Position numbers and translations under genes: made by a program. Below, one piece after another: positions 46,501 to 61,500 of a stretch of 64,000 nt of DNA. This stretch comes from Osmia lignaria lignaria. Its lineage: Eukaryota > Arthropoda > Insecta > Hymenoptera > Megachilidae. How positions within the stretch are numbered: position 1 is the first letter of the stretch; every line of letters starts with the position of its first letter. The stretch is taken from assembly GCF_051020975.1 (NCBI RefSeq), contig NC_135037.1, positions 2,976,001 to 3,040,000 of the forward strand. Reading direction: 5' to 3'. The notes beneath the pieces are model-generated. The model saw only the letters and a list, made by a program, of their open reading frames with translations, did not search any database and was not told the origin of the DNA.

Positions 46501-49500
46501 TCACGAAACCATGACCGATTACGCTTACCATTGTTCAATTTGTCCCATCTGGTCTTCATAGCGCCAAGCTCGTTTTTAACATTTTGTTTGTCGATGTCGC
46601 AAGCCCCTAGGAAGGTCTCACCAAGAGTTTTATTGTTCTCGAATTCTCCGGAATGTTTCCAGACCTCGTTTCTGAACGAGGACAATTCTTTCAGCTGTTT
46701 CTCAATGTCTTTACGTTTGAAGGAAGCTGGCTTCAAGCATTCCAGTTTGTCTTCAGCTTGTCGCAGCCACGGCAGGAACGCGTCTTGCGCCTTGTAATAC
46801 TTCTTGCAGTGTTCCGCGCAAGTCTGTAATTTCGTGTGCCTATCCATCATGTCCTTCTTCAGACGATCCCATTGCGATTGCATTTTGTCCAAGTCCCGTT
46901 GCAGTGACCGATTCTCGACCTTCTGAGATCTAGTCAACATGTCTCTCCCTTTGTTCAGCAGCATGATCACCTCGTGCTCTTTACCCATCACGTTTCTGTA
47001 CATAGGCTCGTGGTGATCGAGTTGCTGCTGCAAGATATCTCGATCAGCTGATACCAACAACTTCTCGGACATGTTTCCAAGCTCATCGGCAAGCCAGCCC
47101 AAGGTTTTAGTGCAGGAGGCTTCAAATTGTCTTCCATCTCGCAAATTGCCTTCGATCTCGGCTTTCTTGTGGTCCAATTTCTTCTGCAGATTGGTGTACA
47201 GTTTTCCAACTGCGGCCAATTTTCCATGGATCTCGGATTTAGAAGCTGGATCGCTCAAGACCTCGCACAGCTGTTCGCCAGATGCCTCAACATCCGCCAA
47301 TAAAGGTCTTTGTCCTTCCAGCTGTCTTTCAAGGTTCTCGATCTTTCGTAGTTGATCTTCAGGATCTTTCTCAAGGGTCAGCTCGTCGAGATTGTCTGAT
47401 ATCGCCTGCAGAGCGTCGCGCAAACGATTGAGACTCGCGTCGAATTCGCGGCTGGTATCAACCGCGTCTCCCAAACTCTGCGCCCTTTCGTCGAGTCGAG
47501 CTAACTGATCAGCCCATTTATCCAAGATGGATGATAATTTGGCCTTTGTTCTTTGACCGTCAGTTGAATCAGTGTCAATAACGCTGAGGATGTTCTCTCC
47601 GACTTGGACCAAGTGATCCAGCTGAGGTTGTTGAGTACGGAATTCTTCTCTCAACACTTGAACCTGTTGCACTTGACTGGCAACCATTCTGGGATCGGCT
47701 GAAATAGGACCCAATGCACCCAGCATTCTCTCCTTTGATCCCAGCCAGGATGCCAAGCCCTCTGACGTATCATAGAAGTCTTTAACGTCGTCCAGGAACT
47801 TTATCCTATCCTTGCAACGTTCGCTGAAGGATTTCCATCTATTTGTCACGTCTTCCATCTCGTCGTTCAATCTATCCACACCGGCAGCTCCCTTCTTACG
47901 TCTAACTAAATCACGCACTTGGGTTCGAGTAGTGTCGAGCAAGGATTGTTTCTCATACATTTCTTCAATAACAGTCTTGATCTGTCTCGCAGTCTTGTCT
48001 GCTTCTTCTTTAGTACTTGGCATCGCCTCCTTTGGTATCTGTCGTTGAATCTACACAAACGAAAGTAGACATTAACATTTCAATGAATAGAAGTTTCATT
48101 TTATCTGCAGGATAACAAATTACCTTCTCCAGGAACTGAGAAAGCGTCTTCAAGTTGTCCATGTGTCTTCTCAGTTCATCCTTCACATTGTCCAATTCAG
48201 TTTGTCGGTCAGTCAGTCGAACGCCAAGCAATCCGTATCTGTTATTGATCTCTGAAAGTTGTTGTTGAACTGGCGACAAGTCCTCCAGGTGGAAACCATC
48301 CTGACTGGAGCGGCGACTGCTGAACCCGCTGCTACCACCTGGAGAGACCGGACTTTGAGCAGCATACAATTTAGCGGGAGATGGTGAGCGACCGTCTTGT
48401 GACATTCGTCGTACTACAAAAAAAAAATGAGAAAAAAAAATGTATGAGTGTAGACGAGTTTACTGGTTATGATCAGATGGGGATGAGTGTAATGTAATGA
48501 AGAAAATGTAATGTTATTAAGCAGAGGGGCTTATCTATTATGTTAGAGGGGTTAAAATAAAAGACGACTAATATGTACCTGGTCTCTTGGTCGGACTAGT
48601 ACTACCACGACGACGAGTTGGACTCTCGATACGTTCCTTCAGCAAACCATCATACGCGATTCCAAGATCGTTTACTTTGTCGACGGTATTGCCATAATCG
48701 CGATACTCTTTCTGGATAGGTTTCAATTCATCAGTTTGTCTCTTCAACTTCTCCAAATCGACGGCTACTGGTTCAAGTCCCTGCACCTTGTGTTCAGTGC
48801 GAGTCAGCCAGTCGATGACTTGATCGCGAAGCTTCTCATAAGCGGTAAGTTGCTCTGCCCTGGATTTGCTCAGTCGTTGTTTCTCATCGATCAAATTGTT
48901 CACTTCCTTCCATTGAGATTCAAGGGCTTTGATCTTGTCTCTGATCTGAGCAACATCAGTGACGTCTTTCTTTGAAATCAGGCTCTTTCCATTGCGAATC
49001 AAGTCTTCGAAGTTGGCCCGTTGATCCTCGCGTTTGTCCATCAGACTCGCCATTTTATTCTCGTACTCTGCGACGTCGAGCTTGCTCAAGTCTCGGGATT
49101 CGAGAGCTTCGATCATGTGAGCGTACCAGCTATCGAATTTCGTCGTATCAACCAAGAAGTCGCCTAGAGCTTGCGCGATTTCGTCGAGGAATTCACCCCG
49201 GCGCAGTGACTTGTCCATCAGTTTCTCGAATCTACCCTGGACATCTTTCAGCTTGCCCTCTATGCGCTTCGCGATTCGCGCGTTGCTCGAATTCGTGAGC
49301 AAATCACGTGCGCTACTCGCTACAGCTTCCACGCTCAAACGATGACTGTCCAAGTCCGCCTGAAGGAGTCGTTGATCTCTCTGTTGCTCTTCCAGACGTT
49401 CCTTTTGCAAACTCGCTGGTCTCTGAATGTTTCTACAAAAACAAGAGCTTAGCTTGAATAGTACAAACTAAGAATCTGACAAATTGAGAACCTTGTATAC

Positions 49501-52500
49501 TTACTTGAATTGGCCTTCGATGTTGTTCAACCAAAGCACCAGACTGTCCAGTGCATCCTGCACTCCCTGACTTCTAACCAACGCAGCATCCAGTTCCTGA
49601 CACTTCTCGCCAATAGCATTGGTCAACTGTTTGTACTTGTCCTCCAATGCCTTTGCAGGCTCCTCCAGTTCATCGACTTCCTTTGGCGTTAATTGTCCAT
49701 CCAAGGATCTCAGAAGAGCCTCCACAGTCACTTTGACGTTCTCGACCAGTCGTTCATTCGCAAGCATCTCGTTGTTTAACGCTTTAGCTTTGCTCAATTG
49801 ATCTTCAACCTGTTTAGGTTCAGCTGCGACTGCTTCAGAGATGGCTCGATGAACCTTCGGTTCCACTTCCTTCAGCCAGTTTCTCGCTTTCTCCAAGGAT
49901 TCACGGTAATCTCTCTGTCTTCCTCCAACGCCAGACAGCCTGTCAGATAACATATTCGCGCGTGAAAGCAAATCTTTGTATTGAGCGGTGACAATGGAGA
50001 CCTCGCCGCGTACAGGGGAGTCCTGACTGGCAGCGGGCTCTTTGTGAGGCAATCTCTGTGGCAAACTGGTTCGGAATTCATTTAAAACGTGTAGAAATTC
50101 TTTGCTTTCGTCGACGAACTTCTGTGCAGCCATTGTGATGAATCGAAGATCAGCCTGGTGGGCTATAACGTCGCTGATGAAATCGCGAGTGGCATCGGTG
50201 CTGCTATTCAACCTGTTCAAATCGGTCAGGGAGTGTTCTTTTTCTTCCAGGACGCGTCTTGCGTTGTCCAGCCAATGAGAGAAAGTCGACAACTCGTTCC
50301 TGTGAATAAGAATTAGATTATTGAAAAATCGAAGGCAAAAATGAAAGAGAAGATTCTTGATTTAAGGACTGACTTGAATTTCACCAACTCGTCTCTGGCA
50401 GCTATCAAACGTTTCACCATTCTTTCGGTACGATCCGAGGCTCTGTCGAACCTGGTCTTCAAGGACCGACCATTTTTCTCTAAAGTCGACACTTCTTCGC
50501 TGGACAGTACATTGCTACCGGTCAGGACCACCTGACGAATTTGATCGAGACAAGAGGAGACGGGACGAGAATGGGCTTCTAGATCCTCTTTGATTTCCTG
50601 AAAGTATACTTCCAAATTAGTACCAATTCTCGTTAACCCTTTTAGTACCTCAGTCTTTTAGAATCGTTCTTACTTTCATTGCGTTTATTTGATTTCGAAG
50701 TTCGTCGATATCTTCCTTCACGTTGTCTTGCTTGGCCAATTTGTCCTCGACCTCGGATATCCATTGCAATAACCTCGAGGACGTTTCGTCGCATAATTTG
50801 TACTTCTCTTCGACCGCTTGCTACAATGATTTGCAACAAAAAGGAAACATGCAAATTCGTATCGATCGCTACGAGCCAGCTGGCTGCGCATTAAATTACT
50901 TATTCTAACGTGCTCTATTAAGTAACAAGTAGAAACGAAAAACCACCCTCTTACCAATGGCGGTCACCCTGTAACGAGGTAAGATTAAAAACAGGAGACA
51001 TGGTAAGCTTAAAAAAACGTATCTCACGCATGCAAACACATACACACACTTGGAACGTAAACGTAACACGTTATATAAGTAAACAATTAAAAAAAAAAAA
51101 AAAAGAAAACAAAAAAAAAGGAAAAAACAAAACACAGTTTTTTTAGAAATTGATCTGCAGCGAGTAATCGAACTGCATAATTTGTCCTGTACGTGGCTTT
51201 TTCTATGCAGTCTCGGAAGCGAACGAGGACACAAGCCGCGTTCTCGTCAATTAGACGCGTTCACAAGCAAAATAAAGAAAACGATCGGGTCGAATGACGA
51301 CGAGTGATAATAATAACGATAGATGAAAACGGGATACTGGGATAAATTCGCGCTTACAGGATATATAATCGTATAAATAATTTATATTATCAATATATGT
51401 ATATATTGATAATAGTATCAACGTGTGTCGAGCTATGCTACACGTGCTCAGAGATTTCCGCAAACTCGTGCTAGAAAGAAACAGGATCGAGCTAAAACTG
51501 AACGTAAATAAATACCTGAAAAAGAAATGAAAAACCTCTGTGTAAATAATAATCGAACTGAATTAAATCAATATATACGAGCATCGTATCGAACAGAATA
51601 ATTTTTCCGTTACTTCGATGAATTATTGTAATGTATTTATGGGAAACGGTTTCAGTGGTATGACGGCATGTGCGTTCGATGGTAACCTGTTAACACGTTG
51701 AATGCTGATGATCTTCTAATTCGAATAACTGCAATTATTACCGTACTGCACATTCAACGTGTTAAACCTTGCACGGGCAACCGAGCGTTCTAAGTACCCA
51801 TTAAAGTTTTAATATTTACAATTTCTTTTTACAAGAATATGAAAAGGAAATATAGAAATAGATACCCGATTGTCTATACAAGGATCAAGCATGCGATCAC
51901 ACGTAACACGTGGCTACGCATTGAACGACTAATCGCTGTGGATTTGATTCTCGTTAATTACCCCCAATGGATTTACTTCCTCTTTGTCACGGTACACGTT
52001 AAATACAGATTTCCTGTTAACGTTTCACGCTTTTCTTCTATCATTTTCCATGCTAAATTTAACGATTAACTCATCGATGTTTCATAAATAATACCAAGGA
52101 AGATTGATCGAAGGATAGCGTTGAAACGTTAATTAACCAACGTGCAAGTAACCATTAACTCAGGTTAAACGATAGATTAATAAATCTATGAATCGAATTA
52201 GCATTGCCGATGCGATCAGGCGACACGAAAGATAAATCGGTGATACGTGTATATTTACATTCAAGTTAATCGATTAAAATCACACATTATCTTACGAACG
52301 TTATCGTTGTTTCGTGTATATCATTTTTTTTTTTTAGTATGACATTAGCCCCCTGTTACGTGAAAGATATAGTGAGAATGACGTGCGCAGTTTGGGGTGT
52401 GATGCGAGCGTGAACGAAAATGGGATAATTAAAAGGGAGGAGCGCCCCACGTGAAAATCGCTTCTTTTTTTGTTTTCTTTTTATAATTGGTCATGGCTGT

Positions 52501-55500
52501 GCACAGAGCAGGTTTCGTTCTTGCGTTACACGTTTCCTTGATCGTTTATCCGCGACATGCTGTCAAAAGAAGGCGATCTGTTCTCGACTCGAGGCTCTTA
52601 TTTTCATTGTTCTAAACGTATCGTGGCACGCTCTTATTACGGGGCTCCATGCAGGATGATAAGTTCTGATGACGGTGCTTCTTGTTAACGATTGCTGTTT
52701 TGCTCTGTTGCTAGTTTGCTGCTATCGACAAGTACGCCGATAGTAGGATACACTGTAATGTGCGTTCGCAGGATCGTGGCCGACTATCGTCGCACACGTA
52801 GACCGATAGACGACCGGATGCATCGAAGCGTACAATAACGATCCATTACCTTTGGCAAGCGGTTATTGAAGGAATTAGAAGTAAAAAAAAAAAAAAAAAG
52901 AAACGAAAAAGAGAAAAATAAGTTAATCCTTTTAGCGGTGAAAAATTAAAGAAAGAATCTGAAGAATATTGCGGTGAAATATTTTAAAAATATAATTTAT
53001 ACTTTTATCTTACCGAGGATTATTAATTATATTAATTTTTGAATATTTCAAACGTAACGCTGAAAGGGTTAAAAACAAAGAAAAAACATGAAACAAAAGA
53101 CAAAAAAAGTGAGAAGATTTTTTAGCAAAAACAAAATGAAAATTAAAAAAAGAAATAATAGCGAGGAAAGGAAAGTTTAAGGGTAGAATAAACGTCGTAT
53201 AGAACGACTAAGTATACAGTAAAGAATAGATAGAAGAAGCAAGAAAGAGTGCCACTTACCCTAGCTTCTGCGGTGAGAATATAACCCTGCTCCAGGGCTT
53301 TCGCGAAGTCCACCTTCTTTCCCGATGGATCTTCGATAAGCCTGCCCGCTATAGGATCTATTATCTCGCTATTAATCGCCTCTAACAAACTAACGATTTT
53401 ACCGGTCCCGGGTTCTTTGATCACCGTGCTGGACGGATCTATCGAACCTGAATTGATCGCATCCTTCAACGTGGCTGGTTTACGATCTAACGCGGACGCG
53501 ACCAGGAATGGATCGTTAAAACGACCGGAAGTGGTATCGTAAAGACCAAACTCCAAGGCTTCTATGAAAGACAGACCTCGTTTAGGTGTGATCAACAATT
53601 CGGTCTCTAACGCCTTCGACAATGGATACAATCTCGACGTTTCGGTCTCTAATACGTTTCCTTTCTCAGCGTCCATCAGGCCTTTCCTAAACGCCTCGGA
53701 TAACTTCACCAGTTTCCTCTTCTTCGTGTCTTTAATCAACGCCGAGTCGGAATCGACGATACCGAGATCGACCGCCTCTTTCAAAGTAACAGGCTCTCCG
53801 CTCTTCGGATCCGTCAATTTTCCACTTTCCACGGACAAATATCCTTTCTCCGTTGCTTCCTCGAATGTCAGAGGTTTCAGGAAGTAGACCTCGACGTCTC
53901 CGAATCGAACGAATCGCGGAGTCAATTTGCTGTCGGATTTAGCCGAGTCAGACTCGAAGGTTCCTTTGACGGATGGATCGAGGATACCGTCAGCCAGGAC
54001 GTTGCTAATTGTTACGAAACGTCCGTGCCTTGGATCTCTGATCACAGCAGCGTTTGGATCGAGGAGATGATTATCAATTGCCTCTTGGAGGGTGAACTCC
54101 TGTCGAGATGGTTCCTCTTTGCGTGCGAGACTTTGTCGCGCTGGTTGATGAGTTAGCGGTTTCTCCAGAGTGACTAGGAGGCCACGTTCCAGAGCTACGT
54201 CTATAGGGTAACCTCGTTTCGATTTCGAGTCCACGATTCGACCACGTGCCACGTCTATCAAACCACTTTCGATGCCAGCTGACAGAGACGTTATTTGTCC
54301 AGTGGTTGCGTCCTTCAGGGCGGTGGTATCAGGGTCAAGGAGGCCTACATCCAATGCACGAGCTAAATCGTGGCACTCACTGGTGCGAGGATCAACGAAT
54401 ACACCAGTTTGAACTCTGTAAAGGTCACAGTTCACTGCTTCTTCGATGCTGAGCGGGAATTTCGAAGGCACGATGTAGCCTCTGTTAGCAGCCTCGCGGA
54501 GATCCATCGGTTCTTCGTCTTCCGGTACCGCGATGTAAGTACCTTTGATATCGTCGATCACCGATGAAGAGACAGCTTCACACAGTGGCAGATACTTGTC
54601 GGATCGAATATCCCGGATGATGGAACCCATGGGATCGATCAGCTCCGTGCGACAGGCATCTGCTAGAGTGAGCTTCTGGTTCGTCGACGGATGGGTGAAT
54701 TTTCCGGACGCAGGGTCGTAAATGTTCATCATGATCGCCTGGTGGACGTTAAATTCCGCAGTTTCGATGTCGATGATCAGACCCAGTTGCAAAGCCAAAG
54801 ACAGGGACACGGATCTGTTAGCTCCAGGCTCTTTGAACATTCCCGACCGTCTGTCTATCACTCCGGCTCGGCAAGTTTCAGCAAGGGACAATAATCTATC
54901 CGCTCGTTGGTCCCAGTAGCAGGGAAGCGTGGGATTGATCAGACAGTTCCTCATTGCCTCGTGCAGAGTAACCGCTCTTCCAGTGCTAGGATCTATGATC
55001 TTCCCAGTTTGTTCGTCGTACAATCCTTGATGTATCGCTCGCTGAAGAGAAACAGCTGCTCTGTGATCGACTATGAGACCAGCTTCGTAAGCTTCTTGCA
55101 AGGACATCGTTGATTCAGGAGTGACGTTCACTTTACCAGTGGATCCATCGATGTATCCCGTTCTTATGGCCTCCATCATGGAGATCCTCGCGCGGAAACC
55201 GCTTCTGCCATCCTTCACGGTCACCGAATCGGCGTCGATCAAATTCCTCTGGATAGCATCGAGCAAACTCAGGTAAACGCCCGACTGAGGATCCAGGAAC
55301 ATGTTAGTTCTTTCATCGAGGATCCTCTTAGAGATGGCCTCGCTGAAGGTCATGGGTCTGCGGGCCTCCAGAAGCAAACCGTGTTCCAGCGCCTCGCGGA
55401 AGTCTACCGGCTTGCCTTTCTCGTTTGTCACCGTACCGGTTTTCGGGTCGACTATCGATTCTTTGATGGCTTTGTTGAAAGTGATCACCTTGCCGTGTGG

Positions 55501-58500
55501 TTGATGCACCACGACCGCTGTACTGGGGTCGATTACGCCTACCTTGATGGCACGATCGGTCGGTAATTTCTCCCTTGTCTCTGGAACGATGAAGCGACCG
55601 GTGGCTGGTTCGTACAGTCCTTTGAAAACCGCCTCTGGCAAGGAAATCTTGCGTTTGGCAGGTACTATCAGGCCACGATCAAGGGCGTCGGTTAAGGACA
55701 ATGGTGAACTGGTGGATGGATCGATGGCTGTGCCGGTTTTAGGGTCAATGAGACCCTGCTTGATGGCTTCGCCAAGAGAAATTATCTCACTGTTCCTTGG
55801 ATCTTTTACGGAGGGACTATCTTTGGCGATTAAACCGTTCTCCAAAGCGTCTTCAAGGGTGTAATTGACCCCCTCTATGTCAAAGGTCCCTTTCTCTGGA
55901 TCGTAAGTCTGGTGAGCCAATGCTTCTTGCAACGACCATGGTTTCACTGTGCTGAGGATGTATCCTTTCTCGTAAGCAACGTCTAACGTCATTGGGTGAG
56001 GAGACATCAGGACTCCTTCCTCGAGGTCGATCAGCTGATTCTCTTCAGCCTTTTGCAAGGACAATACTCTGTCGTTGCGATCGTCCCTCACCATCGTTGT
56101 TTCTCCATCAACGTAACCAGTAACTAATGCTTCCTTCAAGGTAGTTTCATCTCCTGTTCTAGGATTAGCGACGAGACCAGTTCTTGGAGAATAATATTCT
56201 TGGACAATCACGTCGGTCAAAGATGGAACGAACCCTGTTGTGAGTATCATACCTCTGTCAAGAGCAACGTTTAACGGAAGTAATTCACCAGCCTTGGTGT
56301 CTCGAAGGCGACCTGTACCAGGATCCAAAAGCTTCGATTCGCCACCCAATGCCTCCTCCAAAGATAGGAAGGTTCCTGCTTTAGTGTCCTCGCATTCACT
56401 AATGAATGCATCGATTATTCCTCTTCGTACACTCTCTTCTAAATCTATGGACTGACCAGTCAACGTGTCCGTGATTTTACCAGTGTCTTCTTCGTAGAAT
56501 CCCTTTCTGATAGCAGCCTCCAGAGAAATTGGCTTACGAGATTCAGGTACAACCAATCCGTTCACAAAAGCATCTTCAACATCGATTTTGGCACCAGATT
56601 CCAATGCTTCTTGAAGCGAGGAGACTTCGTCGTTTACAGGATCTCGAATGTTGATAGAGTCTAAATCGATTAAACCCACTTCAATGGCTTCGTTTAATTG
56701 TAACGTCTGATTAGTGACTGGATCTCGAACTTCGCAGGTAGTTGGGTCAAGTAGACCTACTTCAACAGCTCTTCGCAAACTCAAACCTTCTCTAGTACCA
56801 TAAATGGCAGAGATTTCAGGTTGTTTTATAACTGGTTTCTGTTTGATTAGACCTAACTTCACTGCTTCGAAGAATGGGATCTTCTTACCGCTCTTTGGAT
56901 CAACCATGTATCCTATATTTCGATCGACTAGAGGCTTGGCGATCGCATCCCGAAGAGACACATACCTGTCTGTTGTTTTACAGGACAGGTCCTTCACCAA
57001 CACTTCATCAGGATCGAATATTCCAAGGTCTAAGACGAAGTCGTTAAACGAGATCACTTCTCTGGTTTCTGGATCCATGAACTTGTCTTTTTCAAGGTCG
57101 TATGCTCCTCGAACGACGAGATCTCGAACCGTCAAGTCGGGTGTCACTTCGATCACAAACCTTTCTCCTCCTTCAGGTTCAAATTCAGGCTCCTTTTCGT
57201 GATCTTCCTCAGACATTGCTTTCTCTGCTGAGATTGATAGTTCCTTTACTTTTTCAACTTGTACATCCTGCTTAGATGGTTCTTTTACTTCTATTTTTAA
57301 TGCTTGGGTCTCTAATTTATCCTCTTGTAATGGTTTCTCTACTTTTTCTTCTTGGACCTGCTTTTTTGAAGGCTCTTCCTCTGTCTGAGTCTTTGACTTC
57401 AAAGCTTCCTTTTGATCCTGTGTCTTCAAAGAATCCTTTGGTGTTTGAATCTTGTCCTTGCTTGTCAATTTCTCTGCTGCTTCCTCTGCACCATCCACCA
57501 CCGATGGTATCTGTGATACCATGGGAGAAGCCTTGCGTTCTTCCCTAGGACGAGTGTCCTCCTTTTGAACATGTTTCTCTTTGCTTGCAGAAGCATCGCG
57601 AACAGCATCGTACACCGCTTTTCCAGCAAGAACAGGTGCAGCAACAACAGCCAATAATCCCAATTTTGCAGCCTGTTTCAGAGAGACCGTACCACGTCCT
57701 TCGACATCCTTGGTCTTTCCTGTAACAGGGTCAATTATTCCTCTTTCAAGTGCCTGTTTGGTGGTCACAGTTTCAGCGGTCCTGGTGTCGTAAAGAACAG
57801 TATTTGGATCTACCAATCCAACCTCCACTGCTTCTTTAAGCGTGTAAGACTTCTTCGTTTCTGGATCCACGAACCTCTCCGTCTTCTCATCATAAATCTC
57901 ATCGATTCTTTGAGTCTCAACAGTCTCGACAGTGGAATCTGCACGATCTTCTAATAAACCATTCTCAATAGCCTTCTGAATAGGCATAGCACATCCTGTC
58001 GAAGGATGGGTATAGGTACCAGTGTTCATATCCAACAAACCCTTCTGCAGAGCATCATCGAAGGTCATTTTGATGTCCTTCGTGGTGAATTTTTCTTTCT
58101 TCTCAAATTCGTGTTTGACGATTCCCTTCTGACGAGCCTCCTCAATGGTCATGGTGTCTCCAGTCTCCATGTTTCGTACCTCGTTTGGATTCACCAGCGC
58201 GTAACCTGACAAAATATCGATACTTTTAGTGGTGACAGTGTGATAAGAGGTGACGGTCTCTGTGATGCCACCAGTGGTAACAGTGACGGTTTCGCTGCTT
58301 ATGGGAGGTTTGACTACCAGAAGACCGGATTCTATGGCTTCGAGAAGGCGCACCGGTGTGCCAGTCGTTGGATGAACGAAAACACCTTTCTCGCGATCAA
58401 TCAGACCAGCCTCGAGCGCCTTGGTTACTTCCATGCTGTCAGAACTGACTGGGCAAGGTAAGGACATGATAAAGTTACCCTTTATAGCATCTTCCAATGA

Positions 58501-61500
58501 TAATCGTTCTTCCGTAATTGGATGACGTATTTCCTTGCCTGTTGCATCAATTAAACCTCGTTCCAAAGCCACCGTGAAGGTCATACCAGCAGGTGGAATC
58601 TTTTCCTGGCCCTTATCCCAATCAACAAACACGTTGTTCTCGACAGCCTTCACCAAATTGACACTGTCACCTTCGCTGGTCTTTATCAAAGACCTTTCAG
58701 GATCGATGAGGTCGCTTTCGATGGCATTGCGAAGAGTCTCTGTGCGACCATCAAAGCAGGTTAATGTGGATAACGGATCGACTATTTCACAGAGAATTGC
58801 TTCTTTTAACGTTAAATGAGCACCAGTTTCTGGATGAACCACTTTACCTTCTTGAGGATCTAATAAACCTTGTTTGTATAAGCCAGGAATGGACAAACTC
58901 TTTGCCAGAGGTACCAGGACATTGGCACTTACTGGATCCAAGATTCCACGCTCAACAGCCTCGCCGATATTGAGAGTGTCTCCTCTCTGAGGATCGATGA
59001 TCTTCCCTGAACCAGCGTCTATCTTCTTGCTGCGAATGGCTTCCGAAAGTGTCACTGGTTTACCATCCTCCACTGCCATTTTATTTTCGAAAATCTCCGC
59101 TGTTTCCGCGTCTATCAATCCGCTTTCTAAAGCTTCCTTGGCCTTCACCACTCGTTTCCTCATCTTCTGAAGAACAATTGACTTCGCTTCACCCTCGGAA
59201 CTTGACCATACAACCGTCTCTCCAACGATTGCTTCGTATTTGGGATCGAAAGATGGTTTGTCTTTGAACCTCTCTTCTTCGCCTTCTTTAGATACTGAAG
59301 GTTCTTCGCTGGTCGCTGCTGTTGGCGAAAAATCGGTCACCGAATCTACCACGGACGTGGATCCAAGAGCAGAATCTGTTTCGGAGATGGGTTTGCCCGT
59401 CATCGAACTTTCGTCTCTTTCACTTGGCGAGGTTTCTTTCAAAGATCGTTCAATTTCTATTTGATGAAGTATAGTCGTGTCTGCAGTAGGTGTAGAGGAT
59501 GTAACAGGCACCAGGGGCGAACCCAGCACGGTTACTATGCCAAATTTAGCCGCGTCGAGCAACGATATCTTCCTGTTCTCGTTCACATTGTATTCCGCTG
59601 TTTCAGAATCAACGATTCCACGTTGGATGGCTTCGACTATGCCAACGTCCTTTCCTGTCGCAGGATCTTTAACGACGACCACCTCGACTGGCAAAGTGCC
59701 ATCGGACAATGCTGACATCAGCTCGGTTGATTTTCCAGTTTCAGTGGATATGACTAGAGCGGTGCTTGGATCGTAGATCAGACCTCGCGACACCCGCACC
59801 GGGTCAGGTATCGCGTGACTAGTTTCGGAATCTTTGATTTCTAGCTGCATAGAGGGATCGTCGAGTCGGGTCACTTCCAACTTGTCCGGCTCTCCAGACA
59901 TCTTGGTGATTCTAAGTAATCTCTGTTGAGAGATGTCAGTGTCCGGAGTTTTACCCTCCATGATGATGAATCCTTTATCGATCGCCTCTTTCATAGAAAT
60001 CTTTTGAGGATAAGTGTAATGACCGGTTGAATCTAGAATGTTCTTCTCCAGACTTCGAAGCAAGGAAACTTTCCTGCCGTTGTTTGGATCGATCACGAAG
60101 CTGGAATTAGGATCGATGATGCTCAACTTCACGCATTCCTCGAAAGAGACCAGCCTGTCTGTTCCCGGAATGATGAAGAGACCCGTGGTTGGGTCGAACA
60201 GCTTTCGGTCGATCGCTTCGGCAAGAGACCATCCATCGGTGGGTAGTTCAAACACGCGTTTCTCCATCGATAAGCTTTCTTCCCTGGCAGAATCACCCAT
60301 CATACTTGTATCCTGATCTTGATCAGGATCCTTGTATCGACTGGTCCTCGATGATTGAACGTTATCGTTATCTTTTGTTATTATCACCGAAGAATCTTTG
60401 ATTTTAACAACGGTGCTTGATTTCGCCTCTGAAGAAGAGACTACATGGTCTTTGGCAATGATAGTCGTGGTAGTGCCGATTGCTTTGGGAATATTATCCT
60501 TCAAAGAAGATTCATAGGACTCTTCAACATCCATCGCTGTGTCCATAGAAGAATCTCTTTGCTCTTTATTCGTTGATCGCTCGTTAATTACGTTATTGAC
60601 TTCATCTTCGTGTCTAATTTCCTTCACTTTTGTTACCGTTTGCGTGGTGACAGTGACGTTCAACAATCCCGTGAGCAAAGCAGCTCCATCAGGAGTGATC
60701 AGACCACGTTTGATAGCGTTCTCGAGAGGCACTGGTTTCTTGGTCCTAGGATCTAACAACAGACCCGTCTTCGGATCGATCAGCTCCGAGAAAACAGCTT
60801 CTAGAAGAGTAATCTCTTTGCCTTCTTCCACGATACCGATTCCTCTGTTGAGCATCTCGGAAACTTCCGGTCGAACGTATCCCCGTTCTTCAGCCTCGGC
60901 CAGCGAAACTGTTTCTCCGGTGTTCGGATCAATAATGTAACTACCGCCCGATTTGGAACTAATTAAACCTTTGAGCAAAGCAGCGTTCAAGCTTACATAC
61001 TCTCCGGTTAATGGGTCTCTGAAGCCATCCACGTCGAATATCGTTTTCTGCGCGAGTGAGGTAACTAGACCTTTCTCAACGGCTTCGGAAATAGCTATCT
61101 CCTCGTCGGTGTTCGCGTTTCTGTAAGTGGTCGTTTTAGGATTGATTAAGCCACGATCCAATGCCTCGGATAGCGTGACCGTTTCACCGGTTTTCGCGTC
61201 GACGATCGATTTCAATCGATCGGCATCGAGAACACCCCGTTCGATCGCTTCGGTTACGGTCAATTTCGTTCGATGCGCTGGACTGGTAATCTTTCCGCTT
61301 TCGTCGATTATCTCCGAGTCACGACAATCCTTAAGTGTCATCGGTTTAACTATCAATCGTCGTCGGCGTGCCTCCTTCAAAGACAATTTCTCCATCGTCA
61401 GACCGTGCATGTATTTTCCTGTTTTCGAATTGACGATGCCCAGTTTCATCGCATCCAGCAACGTCACTTTCGTATCATTCCTAGCGTCCACGATCTCTCT

